From Epichloe hybrida (taxonomy: Eukaryota > Ascomycota > Sordariomycetes > Hypocreales > Clavicipitaceae), in the NCBI GenBank assembly GCA_019022495.1, contig JAFEKR010000002.1, positions 5,270,001 to 5,334,000 on the forward strand: 64,000 bases of DNA. The letters run 5' to 3'. Below are positions 49,175 to 61,205 of this stretch, in pieces. Every line of letters starts with the position of its first letter. Position 1 is the stretch's first letter. The position numbers and the translations under genes were made by a program. Under the pieces are notes generated by a model that worked only from the letters and a program-made list of their open reading frames with translations, ran no database searches and was not told the origin of the DNA.

Positions 49175-49266
49175 GCTTGCATTGCAAGCCTAACAGCTGC
49201 ACTGCAGCTGTTAACGGTCGCAAAGGTGGCTGTCAATGGCTACGTCGCAGCTGCTAACAGCTGCGA
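49175..49266. promoter_or_regulatory. Three consecutive palindromes with CAGCTG cores in the LTR
   Basis: Palindrome 1 (49,175-49,189) has arms GCTTGCA/TGCAAGC. Palindrome 2 (49,192-49,212) has arms AACAGCTGCA/TGCAGCTGTT around one base. Palindrome 3 (49,245-49,266) has arms TCGCAGCTG/CAGCTGCGA around CTAA. CAGCTG is an E-box type site bound by bHLH proteins. The same block is at 55,508-55,599. A regulatory role is inferred. Confidence 0.6.
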
Positions 49267-49652
49267 CCGACCGTGTGGATGACTAATCCAAATTAATTGT
49301 GGATTATTTAATTACGTTATGGCTACAAGCGCAGCCACAACCGCATCGCCACTAGTAATTAGGTAAGCTAGGGTGACGTAAGCAGGTTACCCTATAGCTA
49401 TCTTTAACAGCGATTTTCTCTTTAACTAGAGGTCGTACAAAAGTCTTACATATAGCAAATTAAAGCTAGAAGATAGGGCTTTTATTTTATGCAGGAATAT
49501 TTTTTAGACTAAAATTTAGTGCATATGGGTTACTAGTTTGTATGGTAGTGAGTCGATTTTTTAGATTTTACATATAAATGAATTTTACGGAAAATAAAAA
49601 GTGGCCTGTAAGACCTCTTTAGCAGTCCGGATCCACCGATACAGTTAGTAGG

Positions 49653-49660
49653 TATATAAG
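49653..49660 (+). promoter_or_regulatory. TATA box of the copia-4 LTR promoter
   Basis: TATATAAG followed by a purine-rich stretch, about 270 bp before the LTR end; repeated at 55,986-55,993 in the 3' LTR. It probably sets transcription start and the R region. Confidence 0.55.
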
Positions 49661-49927
49661 AGGAAGAAGATCTTTTCAATCTAGCTAGATAGCTAGGCCT
49701 CTCAATCCAACAGCCGCATTGCCCGTACAACGTCACTAAAATCAATTCTATTGGTATATAAGATATTGTAAAAGTCATCTAGATTGAATTCTATTAGTTA
49801 ATAACTGCCAAAACCTTCCGTTACGTTGCGTTGAATATTCAACGTGGTGGCTCTATTAGTCCCTAACCGTAGAAGCTACACTTATACAGCTATTGCTAGC
49901 TAGTAACTAGCTCCCTACATATCAAAA

Positions 49928-49942
49928 GGTTATAAGCCTGGC
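49928..49942 (+). other. Primer-binding site, probably for a half initiator-Met tRNA
   Basis: GGTTATAAGCCTGGC abuts the 5' LTR. If the second A of ATA was G before RIP, GGTTATGAGCC is complementary to the anticodon arm (CAT) of eukaryotic initiator Met tRNA rather than to its 3' end. Priming by a tRNA fragment cut in the anticodon loop is known for copia of Drosophila and relatives. The assignment rests on about 11 bases. Confidence 0.45.
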
Positions 49943-49983
49943 CTATCACTATAAAATTCTTTCTAGTGCACTTTACGTACGGT

Positions 49984-50262
49984 TATAGAAGACTTCCCTT
50001 CTATAAAACAGGAAGGACCCGCGAGATAGAAGCTATTCCCTTCTATAAAAAGGAATCATTATGGTTACAGAAGACTTCCCTTCTATAAAACAGGAAGCGC
50101 ACAAGCAATATAGAAGCTTTCCCTTCTATAAAAAGGAAGTTCAGCGAGGATAGAAGCTTTTCCCTTCTATAAAAAGGAAATTCAGCGCGGATAGAAGCTT
50201 TTCCCTTCTATAAAAAGGAATTTCAGTACGAATAGAAGACTTCCCTTCTATAAAATTAGAAG
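49984..50262 (+). repeat. Seven tandem hairpin repeats in the copia-4 leader
   Basis: Seven imperfect units of about 37-45 bp, core ATAGAAG...TTCCCTTCTATAAAA, fill the leader up to the gag ATG. Each can fold into a hairpin with ATAGAAG/CTTCTAT arms and a 6-8 base loop; a second pairing TTCC/GGAA is possible. Spacers between units vary more than the arms. Possible roles are RNA packaging, dimerisation or translation control; the CTATAAAA in each unit also looks like a TATA box. None of these is shown. Confidence 0.8.
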
Positions 50263-53200
50263 ATGGATACTAATCAACAAGGTTAGGGACCTCCAGTCCC
50301 TGATCTTAGTGCGCAAGAGGTTCTAAATAACCAGCTAAAAGAGCAGGTTATTAGACAACAAAATGCTATCGATCTAGTAATACAGAAGCTAGAGTCCTTG
50401 ACTTTAGCTATTAATAATAGATCTATAGAGGGTGTGGAAGCTGCTAAGCCCGCTAGTCAGCAGCAAATTCAGCAGCCTATTCAAGATAAGGCACCTGAAT
50501 CTAGCTCTGTACAAGCTGCCTTTAATAATTCAATTATTAAGGAATTTAATAAGAGAGTTTATAGCTTCCCTAAGACTGCTAAGCTTAAAGGAGCTGAAAA
50601 TTTCGATTAATGGAAACAAGCCCTAGCTATCTAATTTAGAGCTTTAGGCATGCCTAATTTTCTAGATAATCCGGATATTTCTAGGGTGCTAGGGGACGCT
50701 AACCAAGCTATTATCCTAATGTTACTAAGGGATAGTTATACGGAAGGCCCCTAAGCCGCTATAACTTGGTAAAAATCACCTGAAGAAGCCTATAATTTAC
50801 TTGTACGGCAGTATTCACATAGCGTTGAAATCCAGAGGGGGTCCCTATATTCTGAATTTCATAACCTGAATTTTCATGGATTTAAGGGGACTTTAGAAGC
50901 CTTTAATGCAGTCTTTAATAATCTACTAGCTAGATTATCGATTTTAGGGGTCCTAATTAATCCTATAGATTAGGTTAATTAATATCTTCAATCCCTAAAA
51001 TTAACCTTCCCTTAGTGGGCTAAGAGGCAACGATTTAGCATGCGTACGAGTAGGGCTATAGGGGTCCCCTTAGAAGCCCTAAATCTTGAATTCCTAATGG
51101 CAGACCTTCTAGCTAAACAGAGGGATAAGTCATCTACAGTAGCTAAAGCCCTAAATTATAGGGCTAAAGACCTAGAAAAGGGTGCTAAAGATAAGGAAAA
51201 GGCCCCTAAAGGTTAGAAGAAGAAGAAAGAAGGCTCTGAAGAAAATAAGGGCTTTTCTAATTCTAATAAGAAGAAAAAGAAGCAAAAGGGTCAAAAATTA
51301 GATAAAAAGGATACTAAAGAACTTATAGAATGTTTATTTATGCTAGGAAATTACAACCTTTCTAACGGAGCACTTAATCCGTATAAGAAACCTAGTATTT
51401 ATAAGACTAGTTATAAGAGCTCTAGCGATAGTAGCTCTAATTCTAGCTCTAGTAATTCGGATAATGAAAAATAAGAAATTAATACCTTAAATGGTTTTAA
51501 TTATTACAGTAAAGATATAAAAAAGGCCCTATTATATAATACAGGTTTGACCGTACATATAGTTAATTCTAGGGAGGTCTTTAGGGATTATACCCCTTTT
51601 AAGAAGGGGGAATCCGACCCTATTATAACTGGTGGTGGCCCTATTTATCCTAAGGGTCACGGTAGTGCTGTTTTTAAAGTCTTATATCAAAATAAACCTA
51701 ATAAATATAGGACCTTAGTGCTAAAGGATGCTCTATATTTTCCTTAGCTTAATGTTAATATAGTTAGTGGCCTTATTCACTATATATCTAGCGGTTGCTT
51801 TATAAAAAACTATCTTTATCTTAAAGATAGGTCTTGTATTGCTGCCCTAGATGTAGAAAAACATGGTTTTTTCTTTCACGTTAAAAACTAATCTACACTA
51901 ACGTTACATAAAGGGCCTTGTAAAAAATCTCATTATATCCAACCTTTTACCTATGCTAGCTTTAGGGGTCATAGCTATCCAATTAGCTACCCTATAGAGG
52001 TTCAAATTCCCTCTAAAAAGCTGGATTAGGCTTCTGATTTAGACGAAATCGCTGAAATTAACGAAGATAATGATATTAAAGAAATCGTACGGGATGATTT
52101 AGGGGATTTAGTCCCTTCTCTAACGCCTATAGCCCTAGGCTAGGTCCCTTATAAATCTAAAGAAATAGATTTAGGGGTGTTAAAGGGCCTTAGTGAAGGA
52201 AAAAGGTCCCTAATACCTCCCTAAGAGGCCTGTGGTTCTTAAGGGGCCTAGCAGGGGACTAACGGAGAGGGCCCTAATCTAGACCTGAATCTAGACCCTA
52301 ATTTAGGCCCTAAAGACCTTTAATATTAAAAGTTACTAGAACTAGCTAGCCTATGGCATGTACGATTAGGGCACCTAGGGCTTCCTTTGCTAAAGAAAAC
52401 AAGCCTTATAACTAAAGGAATCCCTGATTTTTCTAAAATTAAGGATAAAGACTTTAAATATATAGCTTGTGATTAATCTAAGGCAGTTAGAAGACCTAGG
52501 AAATTAGCTATCCCTAACCCCCCTAGAGCTCTAGATCGAATAGAGGGGGATACGCTAAAAATCAGCCCTGTACCGTATAATAAACAGTTAATTTGCTTAT
52601 TTCTAGTTAATTAAAAAACTAGATATAAGTGGGTGTTCTTATTACCTAATAAGGAAGGCCTAACTGTTTATAGGGCTATTAAGGGCTTCTTCAGAGGGCT
52701 TAAAAATCAACTAGGTCAATATCCTAGGCACCTTCACTTTAATGGGGGCCAAGAAATCGATTCTAGTTGTCAAACTTGGTTAAATTCTAAAGGGATTAAA
52801 TTTATAACTTCTAGTCCCTATATCTATAAGCAAAATAGATTAGCAGAGCGTTTAATTCGTACTATTCTAGATCAATTAAGGGCTACTATCTAGTGGGCAA
52901 AATTACCCTTATATCTATGGTGTTTTGTATTACCTGCAGTTGTTAACCTAGTTAATATGACTGCTAATACCACAAAGGATAAAAGCCCTAAACAACTGCT
53001 AGCTAGGGAGCTAAATCAGCCCTGTACAACTGATATTAGCAGTATTAGAGCCATAGGATCTCACTGTGAGATTCTAATCCCCCTGGAAAAACGACCTAAA
53101 GCCTAGAAGTTAGTAGCTAGGACTATCCCTAGAAGGTTATTAGCTACACTAGGTTCTAACACCTATCTAGTGTACATCCCCTCTAAAAGGCTAGTTACGA

Positions 53201-55245
53201 AGACTAGCTTTATTAAGATTATAGAGCCTATAGGTCCTGTCTCTAAAGGATTACCTAGGCTTTCTATAGGGGATAACCCTTTAGAGGGGGAAAATGATTT
53301 AGAAGATCAAGATCTAAATTAAGGTTTAAAGGATTACCCTATAGACAACATAGGAAATCAAAATCCCCCTATAGGTCAAGAAAAACACCCTATAGGGCCT
53401 GTACAACCCCCTAAGGAACCGATTCCAGAGGCCTTAGAGGAGGCCACGCCCGTAACTTCCCCAGGAAATCAGATTTTGACTCCGGACCTTGATTTTGACA
53501 AAATTACTGACTTTGACCCTAATATTAACCCTATGGATATTAATATTAGTTCCCCTTCTTCTCTAGATTTCATAAAAGAAATCTACTTTAAGGTATAGGA
53601 GAAGCTAAAGGAAAACAACCCTAATAGCCCTAAACCTAAGACCTGGAAGCAAGCTATATCTAGCCCTAAAAGGGATAAATAGATAGAAGCTACGTATAAG
53701 GAATACGAACAGCTTCTAAAGGCTAGTACTTTTAAATTTATAGGGAAAGACCAAGTACCTAAGGGCCAAAAAGTACTAAAGAATAGGCTTGTTTATAAGC
53801 TTAAAAAGGATAAAGAAAATAATCCTTTAAAATACAAGGCCTGACTCATTACTAAGGGATTTATGCAAATCAAAGGTCTAGATTATTTAGAGACCTTTAC
53901 AGCTATAAGCATTCCCCCTAGCTAGAGGATTTTACTAGCCCTAGTGGCTTGGAATAACTGGGAAATCGAACAGGTCGATTTTATAGGAGCTTTTCTTAAT
54001 AGTAAGCTACAACAATAGATTTATATAGTTATTCCAGACGGATTTATCGAATTCCTTAAAGCAAATCCTAAATTAGCTAAATTAGCTAAAAGTTTTGGCT
54101 ATAAACCTTCTAAAGATTAAGTAATTTTATTATAGAAATCTTTATATAGCCTAAAACAGAGCTTAAGGGAATGGCAATAAGCACTAATTATAGTGCTAAA
54201 GTCCCTAGGATTTAGCCCTCTAATTTCTAACCTAGCTATATTCTATAATTTCTCTACTAAAACCTTTATCATCATATATGTGGATGATTGTCTTCTAATT
54301 AGACTAGATTTACGTTATATCTAAAGACTTAAAAAGGAACTTCATAAAGTCTATCTAATAGAAGATAGGGGGCTAGCTGAATTCTTCTTAGGGGTTTAAA
54401 TCGTACAAGATAAACCTAATAGGGTCCTGAAAATTCATTAATCTTAGTATATCTTAGAGGCTTTAAATTAATTTAATATGCTAGATAGTAAGCCTATTAG
54501 CATACCTCTTCAGCTAGGCGTTTTAGCTACGCAGACCACTAAGCTTTTAATAGCTAGCGAAATCAAGCTCTATTAGTGCATTATAGGGACTATAATGTAC
54601 CTAATGTTACTTATAAGGCTAGACGTGGCCTTTACACTTTAGTGGCTATCTATAGCACTAGCTAGGCCCTATATAAAGCACCTAAAAGTAGCTAAAAACC
54701 TACTTAGGTACCTATTAGGGACTAAATTCCTTGCTATAATTTATAGGGGAGACCCTAAAGGTATAGCTAGTAAAAACCTAATAGGTTATTGCGATAGTGA
54801 TTTTGTAGGGGATAAAAAGACCTCTAAATTAACCTACGCTTATCTATTTAAGCTAGCTAGCAGACCTATTAGCTAGAAATCAAAGAAAGCTAGTACAATA
54901 GCTCTATTAATATTAGAAGCTAAAGCTAACGCTATCTGCGAGACCTTCCGGGAGCTACAGTGGCTTCAGGGCTTATTTAAGGAGCTAAAAACCCCTATTT
55001 CTCCCCCTATCCAGATATATTGCGATAATTAAGGCGCTATAACCACTGCCTATAACCCTGCCTTATATAGCTGTATAAAGCATACCTTGCTAAAGTTTAA
55101 CTATATTAGGCAATAGGTTTTAGAGGGTTTAGCTAAGATTAAATATCTAGATACGAAGTCAATGCCTGCAGACGGTTTAATAAAGCCTTTATCTAGACCT
55201 CTTTATTAGGCCTTTATTAAGCTCTTAGGGCTTAATAATCACTAA
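50263..55245 (+). pseudogene. Copia-4 gag-pol polyprotein, one frame with about 40 RIP stops
   Basis: Starts at ATG 50,263 (MDTNQQG) just after the last leader hairpin and ends at TAA 55,243-55,245: 1,660 codons in a single frame without any frameshift. The order is gag (codons 1 to about 400, with a Lys-rich stretch near 310-350); protease, whose active site is read as NTG at codons 426-428 (DTG with GAT to AAT); integrase zinc finger HVRLGH (codons 699-704); integrase core with second Asp read as Asn in HFNGGQE (near 52,738-52,755) and the final Glu in LAERLIR; RT with YVDD intact at codons 1339-1342 (54,277-54,288); RNase H with YCDSDF (near 54,790). Stops are TAG/TAA except one TGA (from CGA, near 53,842). 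The order PR-IN-RT-RH defines Ty1/copia. Confidence 0.92.
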
Positions 55246-55442
55246 AAACTAATAACTAAATCCCTTTAACAGGGAACTAAAAACAACGCTAAAAAGGGAG
55301 CTATATTTAATAATAGCTAGGAATTCAAAAGGGGGTCTTTTATCTTTTCCTGTTTTTCCCTTTTATCTGTTTTTATCTAAAAGTTCTTATTTACCCTATC
55401 ACTTTGTACGCTTTTTAATTAGCTTATACGTAATTCTTTTGT

Positions 55443-55450
55443 AGAGGGGG
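55443..55450 (+). other. Polypurine tract of copia-4
   Basis: AGAGGGGG immediately before the 3' LTR start TGTTAAA; it primes plus-strand DNA synthesis in LTR retrotransposons. Confidence 0.75.
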
Positions 55451-56260
55451 TGTTAAAAATAAGACTTATTTTTAGCCCTTTCTAGTTAAAGGACCTTTCT
55501 ATTACTAGCTTGCATTGCAAGCCTAACAGCTGCACTGCAGCTGTCAACGGTCGCAAAGGTGGCCGTCAATGGCTACGTCGCAGCTGCCAACAGCTGCGAC
55601 CGACCGTGTGGATGACTAATCCAAATCAATTGTGGATTATTCAATTGCGTTATGGCTACAAGCGCAGCCACAACCGCATCGCCACTAGTAATTAGGTAAG
55701 CTAGGGTGACGTAAGCAGGTTACCCTATAGCTATCTTTAACAGCGATTTTCTCTTTAACTAGAGGTCGTACAAAAGTCTTACATATAGCAAATTAAAGCT
55801 AGAAGATAGGGCTTTCATTTTATGCAGGAATATTTTTTAGACTAAAATTTAGTGCATATAGGTTACTAGTTTGTATAGTAGTGAGTCGATTTTTTGGATT
55901 TTATATACAAATGAATTTTACGGAAAATAAAAAGTGGCCCGTAAGACCTCTTTAGCGGTCCGGATCCACCAATACGGTTAGTGGGTATATAAGAGGAAGA
56001 AGATCTTTTTAATCTAGCTAGATAGCTAGGCCTCTTAATCTAACAGCCGCATTGCCCGTACAACGTCACTAAAATCAATTCTATTAGTATATAAGATATC
56101 GTAAAAGTCATCTAGATTGAATTCTATTAGTTAATAACTGCCGAAACCTTCCGTTGCGTTGCGTTAAATATTCAACGTGGTGGCTCTATTAGTCCCCAAC
56201 CGTAGAAGCTACACTTGTACAGCTGTTGCCAGCTGGTAACTAGCTCCCTACATATCAAAA
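55451..56260 (+). repeat. 3' LTR of copia-4
   Basis: 810 bp, same length as the 5' LTR; differences are transitions, with some sites mutated in one LTR and others in the other. Confidence 0.9.
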
Positions 56261-56265
56261 AAGAT

Positions 56266-59200
56266 AGCCTCTTTTCCTCTGTTATTATGCCCTTATATAA
56301 CAAGGCGTGATTTCTTATATAGTGTTTTAGTGCCTTTACCTTTAATCTCTTAGACTATATAAGAATTAAAGATCTAGTAGCCTTTATGCTTTACTAGATT
56401 AAATATTATAAATCTAAACATATTATAAGCTTATAATATATTAATCTTAGCTTAATTAAATTATTTAAAGGGGCTCCCTAGGGTTATAATCTTTCTCTCT
56501 TAGTAAAGTTAAAGGGCAAGGTTTTAGTTAGCCTTTTCTTTTACTATAAGGAATACTATATTTAGTATTTCTCTAGCTATAATCTCCTTAATTAATACTT
56601 TCTCTTAGTTTTTATTAATAAATATAAGGGGCTTTATAAGTCTAATAAGCTCCTTAGGATTATAAACCTAAGCCCTAGTTACCTTTACTTTTACTTCCCT
56701 AGGGCTACTAGCTTTATAGCTTTCTATAGGGGTAGCTTTAGCTACCTTAAGGCTTACTATAAGTTCTTTAACTCTATAGCTTCCTATAGGATTATCTTTA
56801 GCCTTAATAGTCTTTATAGGCTTCTTTATACCCTTATTAATAAAGAATTAAACTATAAGGTTTTTCCTTAGCCTCCTTTACTTTCTTTTAACTAGTATCT
56901 CTTTTTTTTCTTTCTTTACCTTATTACCCTTTATAGGTAGCTTATTCCCCTAGGCCCCCTTAGCCCTTTCTTATAATAAAACTATAGTATTAAAGAGAGC
57001 TATAGTGTAAGAAAGGGCTATATTATAGGTAAGGACCTCTAGGCCTAGGTTATGCTCCTTAATATCCTAAAGGCTTTACTTATTAGCCTTTATATACTAT
57101 AAGTCCTTATAGTATAGCTTTACTACTATAAAGCAAAACTTAGCTAGGCTATAAGGTATCTTAACTATATAAGTCTCCCTATTAGTAGCTAATAGCTTAT
57201 AAGGGCTATGCTATTTACCTTTTTCTCTTTATATATATATATTAGCTTATAGTAGTAGCTAATATATTAGTAATATATTAGGGCTATTCTAAGCGCTAAG
57301 GGCCTTATAGACTTACCTCTTAGCTAGGTAATAGTAGACTTTATTAGTTACCTTCTAAATTACTTTAGCTTATTAAATAATAAAGATACTTAGTAGTAAC
57401 TTATCTATTATCTATAGGTAAGCTTTAAAGACTAGTAAGGTTAGTATAAAGCTATTAAGGCTTGCTAAGTTATTAATAGCTTTAATAGCTATCTAGAGTT
57501 ATTGCTTAGGAGTAATTTCCTTACTAATTAAGTCTATAATAATATTATAAGCCTAGCGAAGAGGTCTATAATATCTCTTAACCTTTTTAATACTATTATA
57601 GGCTTTAATAGGTATCTTATTAATATTAATTAACATTAAGTAAGCATAATGCCTAAATTTAGCTAAGGTAAAGTTATTACTAGTATTATAAATAATCTGG
57701 TCTAGAGGGCCTAGATATATATTAATCTAGCACTCTTTAATTATATCCTAGATATTATAAGCTTTTTACTTCTTAAGGTTAAGGAATTAGGCCACTTAAA
57801 ATAAGATTACTAAATTAATAATATAAAGGACTAGCTAGCTATTAATTTACATAATATTAATAATAATCTTATAGTTAAAGTTATAGTTATCTTTAAGGGA
57901 GAATTTAAACTAGCTAAGGGCTTTTCTATTTATCTAATAATAGTAATAAACTTTAGTAAGCTTCTTAATTATATAGTATTTAATATTATAACTAGCTTAT
58001 TAAAGGATCTTTATAAGCTATTAAATTAAGGGATAACTAAACCTTTAGTAAAGTTAATAAATCTCTCCTTTTAATAGGTAAAAAGTAGTGGTTTCTCTTG
58101 CCTCTAGAAGCTACTAAGGGTAGCCCTATTTATATATAATAGGTATAGTCTTATTATTTTAAATTAATATATTAGTAAGGTTATTAATCTTAACCTTTAT
58201 TTTATTATATTAGTAAGGAAAAAGAGAAAGGGTATAGTAGTATTAAGGACGTAAAAGTTAATTTAACTAAGCTTTATAAGCATATAGATAACGCTACGTG
58301 TTATTACTAATCTAGCACTAAAGCAAATAACTTCTAGGTTATAGGGTTTAATTATTAATAATAGCATTAATCTTAGCAAGGCTTTAGCTTATACTAGGCT
58401 AGTAGTTAATTAGCCTAAGGCTCCTATATCTAGTATAATTCCTCTAAAGATTTCTTTAGAATAGTATTCTTTAGAGGTATAATAGATTAAATTATCTTTA
58501 TTAGAAGCCTCTTTAAGGTATAGCTCTTACTTAAGTAAGGCATGTTAAAAAGCTTAATTCTTAAGCGTTATAAGGATATTAATATTATCTATTATTTATA
58601 ATCCTACGTAGAAGAATTATATAATACTAAGTTATGCCTTTAATAATAGCTTCTTCTTAATATTATTATTACTATTATCTTAGTCTAAAGTAAAGGCCTT
58701 AAGCTATGTTTCCTAGTCTTTTATTTCCTCTTTATTATTACTATTATTTCCTTTAAATAAAATAAGGAATACCTAAAACTTTTTCTCTATAAGAGGTAAA
58801 TAATAGTTCTTACTAGCTTATTACCTCTCTTTCTCTTTCTAATATTTAGCGTTAGTATAGTTTAATAACTAGTAGCTACTCTTACTATAGATAAAGCATT
58901 ACTTAGGTTATCTAGAGTTACTATAATAACTTTCTCTTCCTTAGTCTCTTTAATTCTATTAGCTATATTAGTAGTCTATAAACATTACCTCTAATAAGTC
59001 TTTATCTTAATACTAGTAGTATTAGTTACTCCTTATATTACTCTTTATAATTATAATTAATTTATAGAGGTTACTAGTAAGGTTCTTAAAGCCTAGCGTA
59101 TATATATACTTTATTACCTAATATTTAGGGATACTAAAGACTATATTTAAGGTCTGCTTATAAAGCTTTATATTTACTATATTAAAGAGGTATAACCCTT

Positions 59201-60880
59201 TATAAACTCTTTTTAAGGTAGTTAATAGAATCTTAAGGCACTTAAGCTTAGTCTTATTAGGGTTTTAAGTAATAATATTCTTAAGGGTTATATTACTTTA
59301 TTTATATTAGTAAAATTATTAATTACTCTCTATCTTAAAGCATTAATAAATATTTATAATTATCTCTTTATATAAGAGGTTCTTACTAGTAAGGTAATTA
59401 AGAAAATGCTATTTAGTATCTCCTATTAATATAATAAGGAATGCTTTACTAAAATATAACTTAAGGAGGTTAATCTAGTTATACTTACTCTTAAAGAGCG
59501 TAAGCTTTAGTAAGAGAAAGTTATATAGCTTTTTACTATAATAGTTACTATCCTTATATATCTTTATAAGCTTAGAGATTTTCTTTATAATTTACTTATT
59601 AAAAGGAATATATTAGGGAGGGAAATTAAACTATTAAGGGTTAAGCTCCTAATATAACTAAGATTATTATAGGGGTTCTTATAAAGAATATAGTGATTAT
59701 TCCCTTTAGAAGCTAGGAACATTAGGTAAAGTCTTTATAGTAATAGCCTATAGAGGTTATATTTAAGGTAGTTTAGAGGATCTTAACCTTTCTTCTAGCT
59801 AATAAAGCATTAAGGTTTAATAAAGCACTTCTTTAAGTAATACTAGGATTAGATATCCTAGGCCTTATTTAATAAGAACGCTGTGATCTTATAGAGAGTT
59901 ATATAGCTCTCTTATAATATCCTTATTTACTCTTTTAAAGGTATCCTTAAACTAGCCTTTAAAGTCCTCTTAGAATAATTCCTAGAGGTTATTATCTCTC
60001 TAGCCCTAACGCTTACTAAGGTTAATAAACCCTATAATATAATTATTAAGCTTAGGCTATATAGTAGTCTTAGAATCTAGATTATTAGATTCTTTCTAAT
60101 CTCTTATAAGCTTACTAGTAAGCAGTTATAGATATAGTAAGAGTTTATTCTCTTAAGGTCTTTTAAGGATAGTTATCTTTAAAGATACTTATAAGGGTTT
60201 AGAGGAAAGAGGCGTGTTTTAGGGAGTGTCCCTTATTATTCTTTTACCCTCTAGTTCTATCCCTCTAGTAATATTAGTCTTAAATTAATAAGGCTAATAA
60301 AAATAGGGTAGAAGTGCTATAATTAACACAATAGACCCTAGAGCTTTGCTTGTGAAATAAGCAGGATAAATAGGATTAATAGGATAAATAGAGGGAAATA
60401 ATAAAAAACAACAGAGAAAGTGTAAAAGAAGGAAAAGTAGTAAAAAAGAAAGAATAGGTTATAAAGATAGCATAGAAGTAGAAGTAACTTAATGCCTAGA
60501 ATACTAAGGCATAAAAAGCTATAAAGAGAGAAAAAGGGTTATAAAGAGAGTGTAGAGGGAGGTTATATAGGTTAGCTAGCTTAGCTAAGGGTTGTTTTTA
60601 ACGTTAGGTTTAAATAAAATGCCTTATGGCAATAGATTTAGTTATTTAGTTAGTTTTCTTATAATAGATAATAAGATTAATAATTAACTAAATATCCTAA
60701 AGGCCTAAGAGTTAATAGATTAATCTCTTAGAAGTCTAATAAGCCTATTACTAGGATTCTAGTTTATTTTCCTTTAGCACACTCTATAGTTATGCCTCTT
60801 TACTATAATAACCATTAATTTAGTATAATAAGGGGTAGTAGCTATAGCGCTATAGAAATATCTTTTCTTATAATACCTAA
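56266..60880 (-). pseudogene. Copia-3 gag, protease, integrase and RT N-terminal part
   Basis: This is the remainder of copia-3 upstream of the copia-4 insertion. It is strongly RIP-mutated, and I can follow only short minus-strand stretches (for example around 57,560-57,700, basic residues with Tyr codons where Cys or His would be expected, as in the zinc finger before integrase). No catalytic motif is legible with confidence. Assignment rests on position between the LTRs and on the RT/RNase H end at 47,790-49,112. CA/TG-containing DNA reappears at about 60,310-60,660 near the 5' LTR, where the untranslated leader is expected. Confidence 0.55.
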
Positions 60881-60912
60881 CTTATCTATAGTTATAGTTA
60901 ATTACTAATTAG

Positions 60913-61200
60913 TGTTAGTTATACTAAGGAACGTTATACTAGTGTAAAGGGGTTAAATTTAATAAAGTTAATAATAATAGCTAATAACTAAGAGAGAGAA
61001 GAAGAGGGAAAAGGAGAGGAATCTAGCTAGAAGAGAAAGTAAGCAAAAAGGGGGAAAAGTAAGGCTATAGTGTAGTGCTACTACTAATAAAGCAAGGTAG
61101 CTTGTAATACATCTAATTACATCGCGTGCATCCCTTCGGTGGCTCCACTCTTTGGCCACGGTCGGACTATCTATCGTCCGAAGGTCCGAAGGAAGCCACA
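60913..61200 (-). repeat. 5' LTR of copia-3
   Basis: 288 bp. The last roughly 95 bp (from about 61,105) keep CA, TG and GGTCCGAAGGTCCGAAGG, and so show the pre-RIP sequence. Confidence 0.88.
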
Positions 61201-61205
61201 CTATA

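Larger units (their letters stand above)
49118..49927 (+). repeat. 5' LTR of copia-4
   Basis: 810 bp, TGTTAAACATAAG...CATATCAAAA. By the AAGAT duplication the LTR runs three bases past the nearest CA. It contains three palindromes in U3 and TATATAAG at 49,653-49,660. Confidence 0.9.
49118..56260 (+). mobile_element. Copia-4 LTR retrotransposon, structurally complete
   Basis: 7,143 bp with two 810-bp LTRs (49,118-49,927 and 55,451-56,260). The duplication AAGAT lies at 49,113-49,117 and 56,261-56,265. It has a primer-binding site, a leader with seven hairpin repeats, one polyprotein frame and a purine tract before the 3' LTR. It lies inside copia-3 in the opposite direction. It keeps many CA and TG dinucleotides; the two LTRs differ at roughly thirty positions by hand alignment, all transitions, as expected for RIP. 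It is the best preserved element of the window. Confidence 0.9.
47286..61200 (-). mobile_element. Copia-3 LTR retrotransposon, carrying nested copia-4
   Basis: LTRs of 288 bp lie at 47,286-47,573 and 60,913-61,200, starting TGTTAG and ending GCCACA. The perfect duplication CTATA lies at 47,281-47,285 and 61,201-61,205. A purine tract on the minus strand (complement of about 47,576-47,600, AAAGAAAAAAGAGA) and a minus-strand copia RNase H show minus orientation. It inserted in the Helitron gene and later received copia-4 at 49,117/56,261. The net length is about 6.8 kb. Confidence 0.87.

Noticed and set aside
49984..50262. CRISPR array because of regular repeats
   Set aside because: Units are imperfect, spacers are only 5-15 bases, it is in a eukaryotic retrotransposon leader, and there are no cas genes.
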